A DNA stretch of 64,000 nucleotides, from positions 1,550,001 to 1,614,000 of the forward strand of contig CP030884.1 in the NCBI GenBank assembly GCA_006969385.1, written 5' to 3'. Below the pieces are notes generated by a model that had not been told where the DNA came from, searched no databases, and saw only the letters and a list, made by a program, of their open reading frames with translations. The DNA is from Planctomycetaceae bacterium (GTDB lineage: Bacteria > Planctomycetota > Phycisphaerae > UBA1845 > UTPLA1). Made by a program: the position numbers and the translations under genes. Shown in pieces: positions 10,281-19,432 of this stretch; within the stretch, counting starts at the first letter, position 1, and each line of letters starts with the position of its first letter.

Positions 10281-10563
10281 CTATCGGCCTATGCGTTGCA
10301 AATTCTTTAATTCGCCGATTGCGAGCCAATAAGCGACATGTTTCACGTATTTATCTACACCCGATATCGCCTTGCTCGCTCAATCTTCACGATACCCACA
10401 CAACACGATAATTGACATGCGATTTTCCGGAAAGCTATACTGGGCGTTTCTCGATGGCGGCAGCGCCGTCGAGGTTTGGCCGCTCGTCTTTCGATCAGGG
10501 TTGGCGACAACGGAGTTGTCCGACGCGAGCGGCACGCATGGATGCGCCTTGGGAGGGACTGCA

Positions 10564-11142
10564 TTGTCTAATCGCCGTTCGGTCGAAGACCTTAAGCGTT
10601 TGATTCCCGCAGATCGTCTGAAATCACTAAGAGCCGCTGCGCCGGCCCCAAAGAAGCCCAAACGAAAACCCGCCGTTCGTCGTTCCACCCGTCGCGTGTT
10701 GGAGCGTACGCCGACCGGCAGCTTGGTAATAAAAAAACCGCTGCCGCCCAGCCCCTACTCCGTCGAAGAACTCAAGCTCTTCAAAAAAGCCCTGCTCGCC
10801 CGGCGGCGCGAGATCGTCGGCGATATGGCCACCATGGAGGACGAGGCGTTGCGCAAGAACCGGCTCGCGGACGGCGGCGAAGCGACCAAGATGCCGATTC
10901 ACATGGCGGATATCGGCAGCGACAATTACGAGCAGGAATTCTCGATCGCGCTGATCCAGAACGAGCGGCAAATTCTCAAAGAGATTGACGAAGCGTTACA
11001 GCGCATTCAGGATGGGACCTTCGGCGTTTGCCTGGCGACCCATCAGCCGATCTCGAAGCCGCGACTTCGGGCCAAGCCGTGGGCACGCTATTGCATCGAG
11101 TATAAGCGGGCGCAAGAGGCCCAAATGCGTCGCGGCGCGTAG
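10564..11142 (+). CDS. DksA/TraR-family protein with only two zinc cysteines
   Basis: The C-terminal half (FKKALLARRREIVGDM to RRGA) matches DksA/TraR proteins: a coiled-coil hairpin with DIGSDNYEQEF and EIDEALQRIQDGTFG, followed by the globular zinc region. Of four expected zinc cysteines two remain: the first CxxC reads CLAT and the last CIxC reads CIEY, so zinc binding is doubtful. The basic N-terminal region (KKPKRKPAVRR) is extra. The frame is open from 10372, but TTG at 10564, preceded by GGGAGGG, is the best start (192 residues). A role in modulating RNA polymerase is inferred from the family. lspA follows after a short gap. Confidence 0.8.
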   Translation: MSNRRSVEDLKRLIPADRLKSLRAAAPAPKKPKRKPAVRRSTRRVLERTPTGSLVIKKPLPPSPYSVEELKLFKKALLARRREIVGDMATMEDEALRKNRLADGGEATKMPIHMADIGSDNYEQEFSIALIQNERQILKEIDEALQRIQDGTFGVCLATHQPISKPRLRAKPWARYCIEYKRAQEAQMRRGA

Positions 11143-11168
11143 CCAACCGGCGGGCGGTCAACGCAACA

Positions 11169-12005
11169 GTGAGCGATCTTCCCACAGCGCCGTCGTCCAG
11201 CGACGGCGCCATCGAATCTCATTCGGAATCGATGGGCACCGGCCTGCAGGCCGGCGCGCTCATGCATGCGCCGAGCCACGCGCGCTTATGGTTGATTACA
11301 GCCATCGGCCTGGCGATCGATCTTTGGACCAAGCACTGGGCCTTCTCCACGATCCCCTACGAAAACCCGATTCGCGTTTTGGACAACGTCTGCAGCTTGC
11401 AGTTATCGCTTAACCCCGGCGCGCTGTTCGGCATCGGTGCCGGTCTCGCCCCCGTGTTCATCGGCGCGTCGGTAATTGCGTTGTTGTTCGTGTTGTATCT
11501 GTTTGCAAGTTCCGGGCGCAGTCGTTGGTCGATGCATATCGCGCTCGGTTTGGTGCTCGGTGGCGCGCTGGGCAATTTGTACGACCGCACGTTTGAAAAG
11601 GCGTACGTCGCATACTTCGAAAGCGGTGGTCGGATGGTGGGCGATTTGGTCGAGCCTGCCAGCGAAAACGGCGTGGTGTTGCGCTTTCCCAATTCGGATC
11701 GCGACGTCCGCATGCGGCGACCGGTCGATGTGGAGCGCTCCGGCATGCAGCCGGTGGTGCGCGACTTCATCAAGATCGAGATTATCTTTCCCGAAAGTTG
11801 GCCCTTGGTCGGCGGCAAGGGTATTTGGCCCTGGATATTTAACATCGCCGACGCCCTGTTGGTGGTGGGCGTGTTACTGCTGATGCTCAATTTTTGGCAC
11901 GACCACCGGCAGCATCAGGCCGAGATGGAAGAGAGCGAACACGGCGACGCACCGGGAATGTTGACCGACCTGCAACCGGCCGAGGCCGACGGTCTGAACG
12001 ACTGA
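11169..12005 (+). CDS. lspA: Lipoprotein signal peptidase (LspA) with a large insertion
   Basis: The inner-membrane aspartyl protease that cleaves lipoprotein signal peptides. Seen: IDLWTKHW in the first membrane segment, NPGALFG, GGALGNLYDR with catalytic Asp139, and FNIADALL with catalytic Asp228. In typical LspA the two aspartates are about 25 residues apart; here they are 89 apart, so about 60 residues (roughly 145-215) are inserted on the periplasmic side. Length 278 is well above the usual 160-170; a 40-residue N-terminal extension and an acidic C-terminal tail add the rest. GTG start at 11169. Several predicted lipoproteins in this window are plausible substrates. Confidence 0.93.
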   Translation: MSDLPTAPSSSDGAIESHSESMGTGLQAGALMHAPSHARLWLITAIGLAIDLWTKHWAFSTIPYENPIRVLDNVCSLQLSLNPGALFGIGAGLAPVFIGASVIALLFVLYLFASSGRSRWSMHIALGLVLGGALGNLYDRTFEKAYVAYFESGGRMVGDLVEPASENGVVLRFPNSDRDVRMRRPVDVERSGMQPVVRDFIKIEIIFPESWPLVGGKGIWPWIFNIADALLVVGVLLLMLNFWHDHRQHQAEMEESEHGDAPGMLTDLQPAEADGLND

Positions 12006-12014
12006 GGAATACGT

Positions 12015-13124
12015 ATGCGGCGCGAGGCTGTAAAGTTTCGACGAACGATGAGCGCGACAGCGTTGGCTTGTTCTTGTGTCGCGTTCTTTGCTGCTCCGCT
12101 ACACGCTCAAGTCGTTGCCAATCGCCCGCTCGGAATTGGGCAGCCGCTGGCCGATTGGAATGCGTTTCTTCAAACGCCCGCCCAGAAAATCGATGAGCCG
12201 TTGGCGTGGATGCACGCCGATGCGCAGCGCCTTAACGCCATCGCGCAAGCGTTTAACGAAATCGAGTTCAACCATCCCGCGGCGGCCAACAGCTTCGCTT
12301 TCCGCCGGGCGCAGGTCGATTCGCGCCGGTTGGCACTCACGCTAACCAGCGGCAGTGATGAAACGCTGCGCGCCACCGTCGATCGCATGTTGATCGCCGA
12401 ACCCAGCTTCGATATCGCGGCGCTGGCCGAGCGGACGGCGCTGTATCTCGACGAGTCCGACGAGATCGATTCCAAATGGGCGGACGAGGGCGACGCGCTG
12501 CGGCACAGTCGCGAAAACGACTATTGGCAATGCTACGCGGCGCACGAATTGGCGCTACCGATCGGTAAGCGCTTGGTGCTGCGCGCCGCGAATGACTGGA
12601 ATGTCGAGCGCTTAGAAAGGCTCGAATCCGATTTTGAAGCGCACCATCCTCACCATCCGTGGACAAAAGTCGTGGAAGGACAACGGCAATCGCTAACGCG
12701 GATGGGGCAAACGCTCAACGCGAGCCTAACGTCGGTGGATGGCGGCTTGATTCGGTTACCCGCCGTCGATCGCCCCACGATCTTGCTTGTGATCGGGCCG
12801 ACGCAAACACCGTCGCTTGATTGTCTGAATCAAATCGCCGCCGCCTTGCAAGCGGGGAAAGCGAATTACGCGTCCATCGTGATTGCGGCGTTGGCACAGG
12901 ATGAATCGACGGTGAAACAAGCGTTGGCCGGCTACGACTTTGTTGCGGCGACGGGAATATTGAAGCGGGGATTCCAAACGCCGTTGCTGCAAGATTACGA
13001 CATTCGTCGATTACCGGCGGCGCTATTGACCGATGCGGATGGCAAACTCGTGAATATCGTGCGCTCGAATAATTGGGATGACGAAGTTGCGACGTCCGTG
13101 ATCGAGTTTATGTCTGCGGAATAG
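12015..13124 (+). CDS. Secreted protein of unknown function, possible thioredoxin-like C-terminus
   Basis: No confident family. The 369-residue product has a signal peptide (hydrophobic stretch at about 13-27, probable cut after LHA). The middle (about 55-225) is helical and charged. The C-terminal 120 residues (RPTILLVIGPTQTPSLDCLNQI to the end) show a beta-alpha-beta pattern and end with LPAALLTDADGKLVNI, which resembles a thioredoxin or TlpA-like fold, but the redox CxxC is replaced by TPSLDC. That reading is inference. It begins nine bases after lspA and probably shares its transcript. A hairpin terminator lies downstream at 13476-13507. Confidence 0.75.
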   Translation: MRREAVKFRRTMSATALACSCVAFFAAPLHAQVVANRPLGIGQPLADWNAFLQTPAQKIDEPLAWMHADAQRLNAIAQAFNEIEFNHPAAANSFAFRRAQVDSRRLALTLTSGSDETLRATVDRMLIAEPSFDIAALAERTALYLDESDEIDSKWADEGDALRHSRENDYWQCYAAHELALPIGKRLVLRAANDWNVERLERLESDFEAHHPHHPWTKVVEGQRQSLTRMGQTLNASLTSVDGGLIRLPAVDRPTILLVIGPTQTPSLDCLNQIAAALQAGKANYASIVIAALAQDESTVKQALAGYDFVAATGILKRGFQTPLLQDYDIRRLPAALLTDADGKLVNIVRSNNWDDEVATSVIEFMSAE

Positions 13125-13174
13125 CGATATGTCCGTGGAGTTGGTTTATCAGCGTATGCCGACGCTGACAGTGC

Positions 13175-13369
13175 ATGTTGGCGGCCATCGAAGGTTATGT
13201 GTTCATTGCCGAAATGAAGACCGCAACGACGATCACGTTCACGCCCGGCAACCTGACCGGATTTACATTTGACACGTGGGAGTTAACCGAGAATCAGTGC
13301 GGTGCGAGGGCTTGCTAATTGACGTTAGGGAGCGATACCGATCCGATTGCCTTATGGAAGGCGGATCCG
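13175..13369 (+). pseudogene. Possible remnant of a protein-coding gene
   Basis: A 47-codon frame from ATG 13175 ends at TAA 13316-13318 (MLAAIEGYVFIAEM...GARAC). The same frame then continues with protein-like composition (LTLGSDTDPIALWKADP) to a TAG at 13370. The even composition across the stop suggests decay of a longer gene, but the stretch is short and I recognise no family. Confidence 0.3.
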
Positions 13370-13475
13370 TAGTTGCAAGAGTCTATTCCCGCACTTGACT
13401 TTCAACCGGGGGGATAATTAACTCGTCGTTTTTTCTCCAAATCCATCGCGGGAGACTTGCTCGTCATTTCAAAAG

Positions 13476-13507
13476 AAGCGGTGCAGCCTATCAGGCTTGC
13501 ACCGCTT
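13476..13507. terminator. Bidirectional terminator
   Basis: AAGCGGTGCAGCCT, loop ATC, AGGCTTGCACCGCTT: a 14-bp stem with one bulged T. T-rich flanks occur on both strands (TTCTT on plus, CTTTTG on minus). It separates the convergent genes 12015-13124 and 13570-14010. Confidence 0.8.
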
Positions 13508-13569
13508 TCTTCATTTGAAAACTCGTGTGAGTTTGTGACTTCATTAACAATTGCTTGGAAGTGCCCTCT

Positions 13570-14010
13570 TTACGGTAGCGGCGTGTTGGTGGTGATGTCG
13601 TCAACGAGCAACGTCCCAATTCCATCGAAAGCTTTGAGCGTGTACGAAATATTTTCGTCGAGCGTGAAGGTGCCGACCGGTACAACGCCATACAAACACG
13701 TACGTTCTTCCTTATCAACGCGAACCGACATGTCAAATATCTGTCCATTCACTGTAATGAATCCGCTAGATAGAGCTTGGTCGCCTGTCAGTTCTACTTT
13801 GGGCGTTATCTTGAATTCGGCGGAACCGTCTCTAAAGACGCAGCATTCAAACAATACTGGTTGCGATTTGGTTCCTGCATCGAACCAACGCTCGATCACG
13901 GGTTTTTCTGCCCATTGAATATATCCTGCTACTGCAGTAATGCTGCCGGCAAAGAGAAGGGCTATCACAAAGAAGATGGAATAAACTGATCGCTTGGAAG
14001 TCGTTTTCAT
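13570..14010 (-). CDS. Small exported hypothetical protein
   Basis: A 146-residue protein with an N-terminal hydrophobic segment (about 10-30, VYSIFFVIALLFAGSITAVAG), either a signal peptide or a membrane anchor. The rest is predicted to be mostly beta strand (EFKITPKVEL, GFITVNGQIFDMSVRV, SYTLKAFDGIGTLLV), with a CC pair at about 55-56. No family recognised. The start is supported by GGAGAT about nine bases upstream. Base composition is visibly more A+T-rich than the neighbours, which may mark horizontal gain. Confidence 0.7.
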   Translation of the reverse strand: MKTTSKRSVYSIFFVIALLFAGSITAVAGYIQWAEKPVIERWFDAGTKSQPVLFECCVFRDGSAEFKITPKVELTGDQALSSGFITVNGQIFDMSVRVDKEERTCLYGVVPVGTFTLDENISYTLKAFDGIGTLLVDDITTNTPLP

Positions 14011-14179
14011 CGATTGATCTCCGTCAGATTACTCCGCAACATCGACAAAATACGATATTACAGAATTTGGACTAATTTTCGAACCTTTTTGCGAGAAATT
14101 TTTACCGAGTACGCCCGAGCGGGCGTTCTGTTCGGTTAGTAATTCCACTCAACACTGTATATGGGGCTGGTGTACGATA

Positions 14180-15010
14180 TTAGGTACGTGCTTGCCGCAC
14201 GGCGATCACCGTCAAATCGTCCGGCTTGCTCGGCTCCGCATCATCTGTGGGGTCGACCATGCGCTTGCGGCAGTAATCGATGAGTTCGGTCGTCGACTTC
14301 GTCAGCTTGCCTTTGCGAATCAGCGCGACGATTTCATCGGCGTGCAGATTGTCGAATAAGCCGTCGGTGGCTAGCAGGACCGTATCGCGCGCGGCGAGCT
14401 TCAGCGGCGGGCCGACGTCGATATGCATGCCGTCGTAGCCGACCATGTTGGAAACGATGTGCCGCTCTTCGTGGTACATCGCTTCGACTTCGTCGATCAG
14501 CCCGGCTTCCACGCTATAACCGACCGGCGAATGATCGACGGTTTTGAGTTTGAGCTTGCTACGCTGGCTGGTGACCAAAATAGTCGAATCGCCGGCGTGA
14601 TAGCTGCGCAGCGTCCGCCCATCGATCTCGGCCACGGCCAGCGTCGTCGCGGGGTTGCCGCGCAAATCGAGCACGGCGCGGTTGGCCGCATCGAAGCCGG
14701 AGAGTATGGCATCGCGCAAGTCGGCGTCGCCGCGATCGGTGGACTGCTGAATGGTATCGGCCAACACCTGCAGCGCCGTTTGGGACGCCAGCGCGCCGTT
14801 GTCGTGTCCGCCCAGGCCGTCGGCCACTGCCACGACCAACTGTTGCGGGCCGACTTCTAAAATAAAAAAGCCATCCTCATTGCTACGGTCGGCACAAGAT
14901 GCGTCGCGCCAACCGTGCGAGTAATAGACGACCTCGTGTTTGGAGCGCGTGACGGCCTCGCACGCTTCCATGTCTCGTTCGACACCGAGAATCAGTCGGT
15001 CATCTGCCAT
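14180..15010 (-). CDS. PP2C-family serine/threonine phosphatase
   Basis: A metal-dependent protein phosphatase of 276 residues. Seen: the first metal motif as SNED (44-46), VADGLGGH (62-69), the AGDST strand, ATDGLFDN, and the C-terminal DDLTV; all metal-coordinating aspartates of the family are present. No membrane segment, so it is cytoplasmic. Its ATG overlaps the stop of the kinase gene by one base (TAATG on the minus strand), so kinase and phosphatase are coupled and probably act on the same targets or on each other. Confidence 0.92.
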   Translation of the reverse strand: MADDRLILGVERDMEACEAVTRSKHEVVYYSHGWRDASCADRSNEDGFFILEVGPQQLVVAVADGLGGHDNGALASQTALQVLADTIQQSTDRGDADLRDAILSGFDAANRAVLDLRGNPATTLAVAEIDGRTLRSYHAGDSTILVTSQRSKLKLKTVDHSPVGYSVEAGLIDEVEAMYHEERHIVSNMVGYDGMHIDVGPPLKLAARDTVLLATDGLFDNLHADEIVALIRKGKLTKSTTELIDYCRKRMVDPTDDAEPSKPDDLTVIAVRQART

Positions 15011-15759
15011 TAGCGCGACGTCCAGGGGAATGATTCGAGGTATTCGCGCAGGTGCCGCGCCGTTGGAAACTTGCGCGCGATCAGATCGCGTCGCAATCCG
15101 CAGCAGATTTGCTTTAGCTCCACGGGTTGGTGTTTGTAATTCGCGGTGCCGCCGATGGCGTCGTATAGAATGCGAATCGACTGTATCACGTCTTCGCGAA
15201 TCGTCGCTTTGCTGGGGGCGCCCCAGTGATAAAAGTCCACGACCTTAATATCGAAGTCGATGCCGCGCCGTTCGACGAGAATGTTCTCATCGTGAATGTC
15301 GCCGTGATATTCGCCGACGGCATGAATTTGTTCGAGGCCCGTCGCGAAGGCGTGCATCAGGTGCAACGCCTCAAAGGCGCCGAGCCGGCTTTTAGGTTGG
15401 CGTTGCAGGAATTTGGACAGCAACTCCCCTTCGACGAATTCGCTAATGAGGCAGGTGATATCCGTTTTGCGAAAGCGGATCACTTCCGAATGATGGTATT
15501 GAATGACCATCGGGCACTTGCGCAGACGGTCGAGCTTCTTGGCGTAGAACTTGACGGCTTTATCGCGTTGATTGCGCTGCGGATAGAAGACTTTGACGGC
15601 GCGGGGGATGTCCGTGCGCTTTTCGATGACTTTGTAAACTTCGCCTTCCCAACCGCCGCCGATGAACGAATCGACCACGTACTTATTGCCGATGACGCGC
15701 CCGGGTTGAAAGGCAAAGCTGTCGATCGTCGATTGGTTACTGGTTTTGCGCGCCAACAT
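15010..15759 (-). CDS. Serine/threonine protein kinase-like protein
   Basis: A 249-residue single-domain kinase fold. Seen: glycine loop IGGGWEGEVY (33-42), AVKVF with Lys56, a catalytic-loop HGDIHDEN (152-159) in place of HRDxxxxN, and VVDF with Asp175 where DFG is read as DFY. Lys, both Asp and Asn are kept, so activity is plausible although HGD and DFY are atypical; the HGDIH pattern also occurs in ABC1- or aminoglycoside kinase-like folds. There is no membrane helix or PASTA domain. It is the first gene of the kinase/phosphatase pair and shares orientation with the upstream fasciclin gene, but a strong terminator at 15849-15882 separates them. Confidence 0.85.
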   Translation of the reverse strand: MLARKTSNQSTIDSFAFQPGRVIGNKYVVDSFIGGGWEGEVYKVIEKRTDIPRAVKVFYPQRNQRDKAVKFYAKKLDRLRKCPMVIQYHHSEVIRFRKTDITCLISEFVEGELLSKFLQRQPKSRLGAFEALHLMHAFATGLEQIHAVGEYHGDIHDENILVERRGIDFDIKVVDFYHWGAPSKATIREDVIQSIRILYDAIGGTANYKHQPVELKQICCGLRRDLIARKFPTARHLREYLESFPWTSR

Positions 15760-15848
15760 GTCTCCCCGCGAGGCCGATTGCCAATTTGACGACGCAAACC
15801 GTCAAACGGAATGGATAACGTCACGAGGCCCCATCAAAAACAAAAAAA

Positions 15849-15882
15849 GGCCCCGCCGCAAGAGAGAGGTTGCGGCGGGGCC
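15849..15882 (-). terminator. Strong intrinsic terminator after the fasciclin gene
   Basis: Perfect 13-bp stem GGCCCCGCCGCAA / TTGCGGCGGGGCC with an 8-nt loop; on the minus strand it is followed by TTTTTTTGTTTTTG. Confidence 0.95.
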
Positions 15883-15917
15883 GGAGGAGTGAGAAGGCAA
15901 TTCGATCGGTCGCGGCG

Positions 15918-18203
15918 TTACGGCGTGCCGAGGTTCGAAATCTCGAAGCTGGCATTCACCGTGATCGTGCGACCGTCATTGGTTTGGATAAAGGCTGTAG
16001 CCAGATTGGTGCCGTTGACCAAAGAGATTGGATTGACCGGCGTGGTGGCGTTGCCGAAGAAATTGCTATTCAGGAAGTACGGCGGCTGCAAATCGAGGCT
16101 AACCAGAGAGCCATTCAATGCGAAGAACACGACCGAGATATCATCCTGCGGTTGCAACGGCGTCAGTAAGATGAAGAACGGCTGACTGGCATCGATGGCG
16201 GCACCATCCAGCCCTTGGGCATCGCTGCCATCCGCATTAAATCCGAATGCCAGTTGCGGCCCCGGATTCATCGCCGGCAAGAGCACGCCGTTGATGACTT
16301 GGGCGAAGCCGTTGGACGCCAGCACGTCTTCCGCCAGCACGTTGATCGTTCCGTTCAATACGACGGTGCCATCACCATTGCGCTCGGCTGCGACATTTGT
16401 ACCTTCCAGCGTCGCCGTTCCGCCGTTGGCAACGATTCCGTCAATCCCTGCCACCGGATTGACCACATGATAGAGCAACACGGTGGTCAACAACTCGGTA
16501 TCGGCGAAGAGTTCGGCGGCGGTCAGATCGAGGTCCGTCAACAAGGCCGCAAACGCATCATTGGTCGGCGCGAATACGGTGAAGGTTTGACCCTCCGCCG
16601 TTAAGGCGTCGCGCAGGCCAGCGGCATCAACTGCATCTACCAGGGTGGTCAGTCCCGCGGCAGCGGCGGTATCGAGCAGATCGGCCGGCGGCAACAACAC
16701 GGTATCGATAACCTGTGCTTGCCCGTTGGAAGCGCGGACATTTGTTAGCGCCACATTCACGTCGCCGTTGACCGCCACGCCCGGGTTGACGACGAAACTG
16801 CCGCCGTTATCCACGATGTTGACCAGCGATCCCTGTGCCGTCGTGAACGGTGCCTCGGCCGCCAGTTCTTCCGCTGACAAGTTGCCGGGTACCACGTGAT
16901 AGAGCAGTACAGTCGTAAGCAATTCAGTGTTGGCGAAGAGTTCGGCTGCGGTTAGATCGAGATCGGCGAGCAGTTGTTCGAACGCCGCATTGGTGGGCGC
17001 GAACACAGTGAACGGGCCGGGCTGATTGAGCGTCTCGGTCAATCCGGCGGCGTCGACCGCATCGACGAGAATGGTCAGCCCGGCGTCTTCGGCCGTTTCG
17101 AGCAAGCTTTTCGGCGGCAACAAGACGGTATCGATGACTTGCGCGATACCGTTCGATGCGCGCACGTTTTCGATGATGATGTTGACATCGCCCGCGACCG
17201 GTATGCCGGGGTTGATGACAAACCCGTTACCCGTGTCTTCGATGTTGACCGCCGTGCCTTCGAGCGTTGCCAACGGCGCGTTGGCCGCCAATTGGTCGGT
17301 GGTGAAGCGCCCCGGGATCACGTGATAGGTCAGGACTTCGGTCAGCAATTCGGTGTTGGCGAACAACTCCTCCGCCGTCAGTTCGAGATCGGCGAGCAAT
17401 GCCAGGAATGCTTCGTTGGTGGGTGCGAGTACGGTGAATGGGCCATCCGCGTTGAGGGCGTCGGTTAATCCGGCGGCTTCGACGGCATCCACAAGGATGG
17501 TGAGCCCGGCGTTTTCGGCGACATCGAGAAGCAACTCCGCCTCGTTGGTGCGGAAGAAAGCAAACGTGAAGCCGAACCCCTGCGGCGATAACACAAAGGC
17601 CGAAACCGAATTGACGCCCGAGCGGAACAAATCGGGATCGACGGCGATTGCATTGCCATCGTTGGCAGTGCCACCAAGATCGAACGGTGCGGACGGATCG
17701 AATACGATCGATCCATTGATCGAGAAGATCACGAATGCGCCGGCACCGTTGTTGTCCAGACCGTCGAGAAAAATATAAGCTGGGTTGGTAATCGGAAACT
17801 CGGAACCCGCCAGATCAATCGCTTCGGACCGATCGGCCGCAAAGCTGAGCGACAGAAATCCGGGTGTGTTAAACGAATTGCCCGGCAACCTGCCAACATC
17901 GCCGCCGTTGAGTTCCATCGCGGCGACGGTTTCATCCAGCCAATTCATGACCTCCAACATGTTGCCCGAACTCATGTCGTCGGGCGTGGGGGGCAGTGGT
18001 ACGTTGGTCGGGTTCTTGTCATCCGTCAGGGCGGCATCTGTGGGTTGTATGTTTGCGTCTAGGACTTTTTTGTCGGCGACTTGTTGTTCAAAGCGCGAAA
18101 TGCGCCGGGCGTCTTGTTGATCCGCCGTCGATGTTTTTTCGTCAGCGGCTACAGGTAACGCAAACGCCACTAGGGCGATTGCGGTCATCAGCTTCCTTCG
18201 CAT
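15918..18203 (-). CDS. Secreted protein with three fasciclin (FAS1) domains
   Basis: A 761-residue exported protein. Signal peptide at 1-20 (AIALVAFALPVAA). Residues about 85-220 form an unassigned beta-rich domain. Three tandem FAS1 domains follow, starting near 229, 365 and 503, each with the H1 motif (GPFTVFAPTNxAF) and the H2 region (TVLLYHVVPG); the repeats are close copies, so they arose by duplication. A C-terminal beta domain (about 650-761) resembles the pre-FAS1 region. FAS1 domains mediate adhesion, so a cell-surface or matrix role is inferred. AGGAGA precedes the start; a strong terminator follows. Confidence 0.92.
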   Translation of the reverse strand: MRRKLMTAIALVAFALPVAADEKTSTADQQDARRISRFEQQVADKKVLDANIQPTDAALTDDKNPTNVPLPPTPDDMSSGNMLEVMNWLDETVAAMELNGGDVGRLPGNSFNTPGFLSLSFAADRSEAIDLAGSEFPITNPAYIFLDGLDNNGAGAFVIFSINGSIVFDPSAPFDLGGTANDGNAIAVDPDLFRSGVNSVSAFVLSPQGFGFTFAFFRTNEAELLLDVAENAGLTILVDAVEAAGLTDALNADGPFTVLAPTNEAFLALLADLELTAEELFANTELLTEVLTYHVIPGRFTTDQLAANAPLATLEGTAVNIEDTGNGFVINPGIPVAGDVNIIIENVRASNGIAQVIDTVLLPPKSLLETAEDAGLTILVDAVDAAGLTETLNQPGPFTVFAPTNAAFEQLLADLDLTAAELFANTELLTTVLLYHVVPGNLSAEELAAEAPFTTAQGSLVNIVDNGGSFVVNPGVAVNGDVNVALTNVRASNGQAQVIDTVLLPPADLLDTAAAAGLTTLVDAVDAAGLRDALTAEGQTFTVFAPTNDAFAALLTDLDLTAAELFADTELLTTVLLYHVVNPVAGIDGIVANGGTATLEGTNVAAERNGDGTVVLNGTINVLAEDVLASNGFAQVINGVLLPAMNPGPQLAFGFNADGSDAQGLDGAAIDASQPFFILLTPLQPQDDISVVFFALNGSLVSLDLQPPYFLNSNFFGNATTPVNPISLVNGTNLATAFIQTNDGRTITVNASFEISNLGTP

Positions 18204-18448
18204 GGGTGGTCATCTCCTGGGATAGTTGTCACGGTTTTTCGATCGTGTTGGCAGTCGAGAGAGTGTTTCTGTTACGCGCGTAATCACTCTGCTACGGTTG
18301 TAGCATTAGGGCGGGAATTTTTCAGAATCGTTTCGGGGATTGAAAAATTTATTCGTACACGGATCGGCTGGCCGCGCGTTAACTATAGAAACGGTCTGGG
18401 GTTGCGCTGTTGGAATTTGACCGAAGCCGCGAAAGCCAAATGTGCCGA

Positions 18449-19235
18449 TTAGTCCAGCGGTATATAGCGCCGCGCGTAAATGCGTGTGGCGCGCGCTAAA
18501 TCGAGATCGACCGTCAGCAGGCCGGGAGTGCCATAGGGCAAGTGCTGAAGGCAATTGCCATCCGGATCGATCACGCACGTGGCGGATTCCGGGTAGCGCA
18601 GGCCGTAATTGATTGACGCTGGCGAAGTAAATGCCGTTTTCGATACTACGCATCGTCATGGCCTTTTCGTAATACGGAGCGCGCGGGTCGCCAAATTGCG
18701 CTAGCTCAACGCCCGTCGTGTCGCTGCCGGTATGGTGCGGATGAAAGACCACCTGCGCGCCGCGGCGCGCCGCCCACCGTACGGTTTCGGGGTACCGCCA
18801 CCCTTCATGGCAGATAACGATGCCGAACGTCAGGCTATAGATATTGAAGATCAGGCGCTCGGTACCCGGTACGTAATGCGGATCTTCCGACGGGGCGAGT
18901 TGGTTTTTCGTCTGCACGCCGAGGATGGTGCCGTCGCTATCGATTACCGTCGCCGCGATTTGCCTGCCGTTTGGGGCGAGATGCTCGTGGCAGAATATGG
19001 TGGCGATGTTGGCGTTGCGCGCGCCGGCTCGAATGGCCGCGAGCACGTTGACTTCGTCTTTTTCGTCGAAGGGTAAGACGCTGATGTCGGTGCCGCGCAG
19101 CCCCGGCAGGTATGCCTCGGGGAAGCAAACGATGTGTGCGTCCGCTGCGGCAGCCTCGGCTTGCATGCGGGTGATGTGGTCGATGCCCTCGTCGATGGAT
19201 GTCGCGATGGGAGGGGCGGCAAGGGCGATGATCAT
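18449..19235 (-). pseudogene. Carbon-nitrogen hydrolase with a 4-base duplication frameshift
   Basis: A nitrilase-superfamily amidohydrolase. The Glu-Lys-Cys triad is seen as Glu40 (FPEAYLPG), Lys110 (TKNQLAPSED) and Cys142 (GIVICHEGW), numbering from the ATG at 19235, which has TAGGAG upstream. After about residue 207 the frame fails: bases 18608-18615 are ATTGATTG (CAATCAAT on the coding strand). Removing one CAAT restores SVNYGLRYPESATCVID and a normal end, RRYIPLD then stop at 18449, giving 260 residues. As written, translation runs out of frame to 18306. It could be a recent mutation or an assembly error. Upstream lies the divergent marR gene. Confidence 0.85.
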
Positions 19236-19388
19236 GGCGGCTGCGGCTCCTAAATCGACGGGCGTTATCGTCAAAACTGTATTTGAAAGCCGGGGTTGTG
19301 GGTATGGCGGCGGGGCGTGCTGCCCGCCTATCGAATTGTAAACTATTTCAAAATCGAGCTTTATAGTTTTTCGCTAAAATATTCTTGA

Positions 19389-19401
19389 AACAATACTTGT
19401 T
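19389..19401. promoter_or_regulatory. Possible second MarR-type site upstream of marR
   Basis: AACAA-TAC-TTGTT, a short palindrome 32 bp before the marR start, sharing the CTTGTT half-site of the stronger operator at 19932-19951. Autoregulation is inferred. Confidence 0.4.
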
Positions 19402-19432
19402 GTAACGTATATTGTTTGGTGGAGGTTGAGTG

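Larger units (their letters stand above)
13125..13569. other. 445-bp gap with a degenerate frame and a terminator
   Basis: Between convergent genes. It holds a possible gene remnant (13175-13369) and a bidirectional hairpin (13476-13507). No intact gene, RNA or mobile element is visible. Confidence 0.6.
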
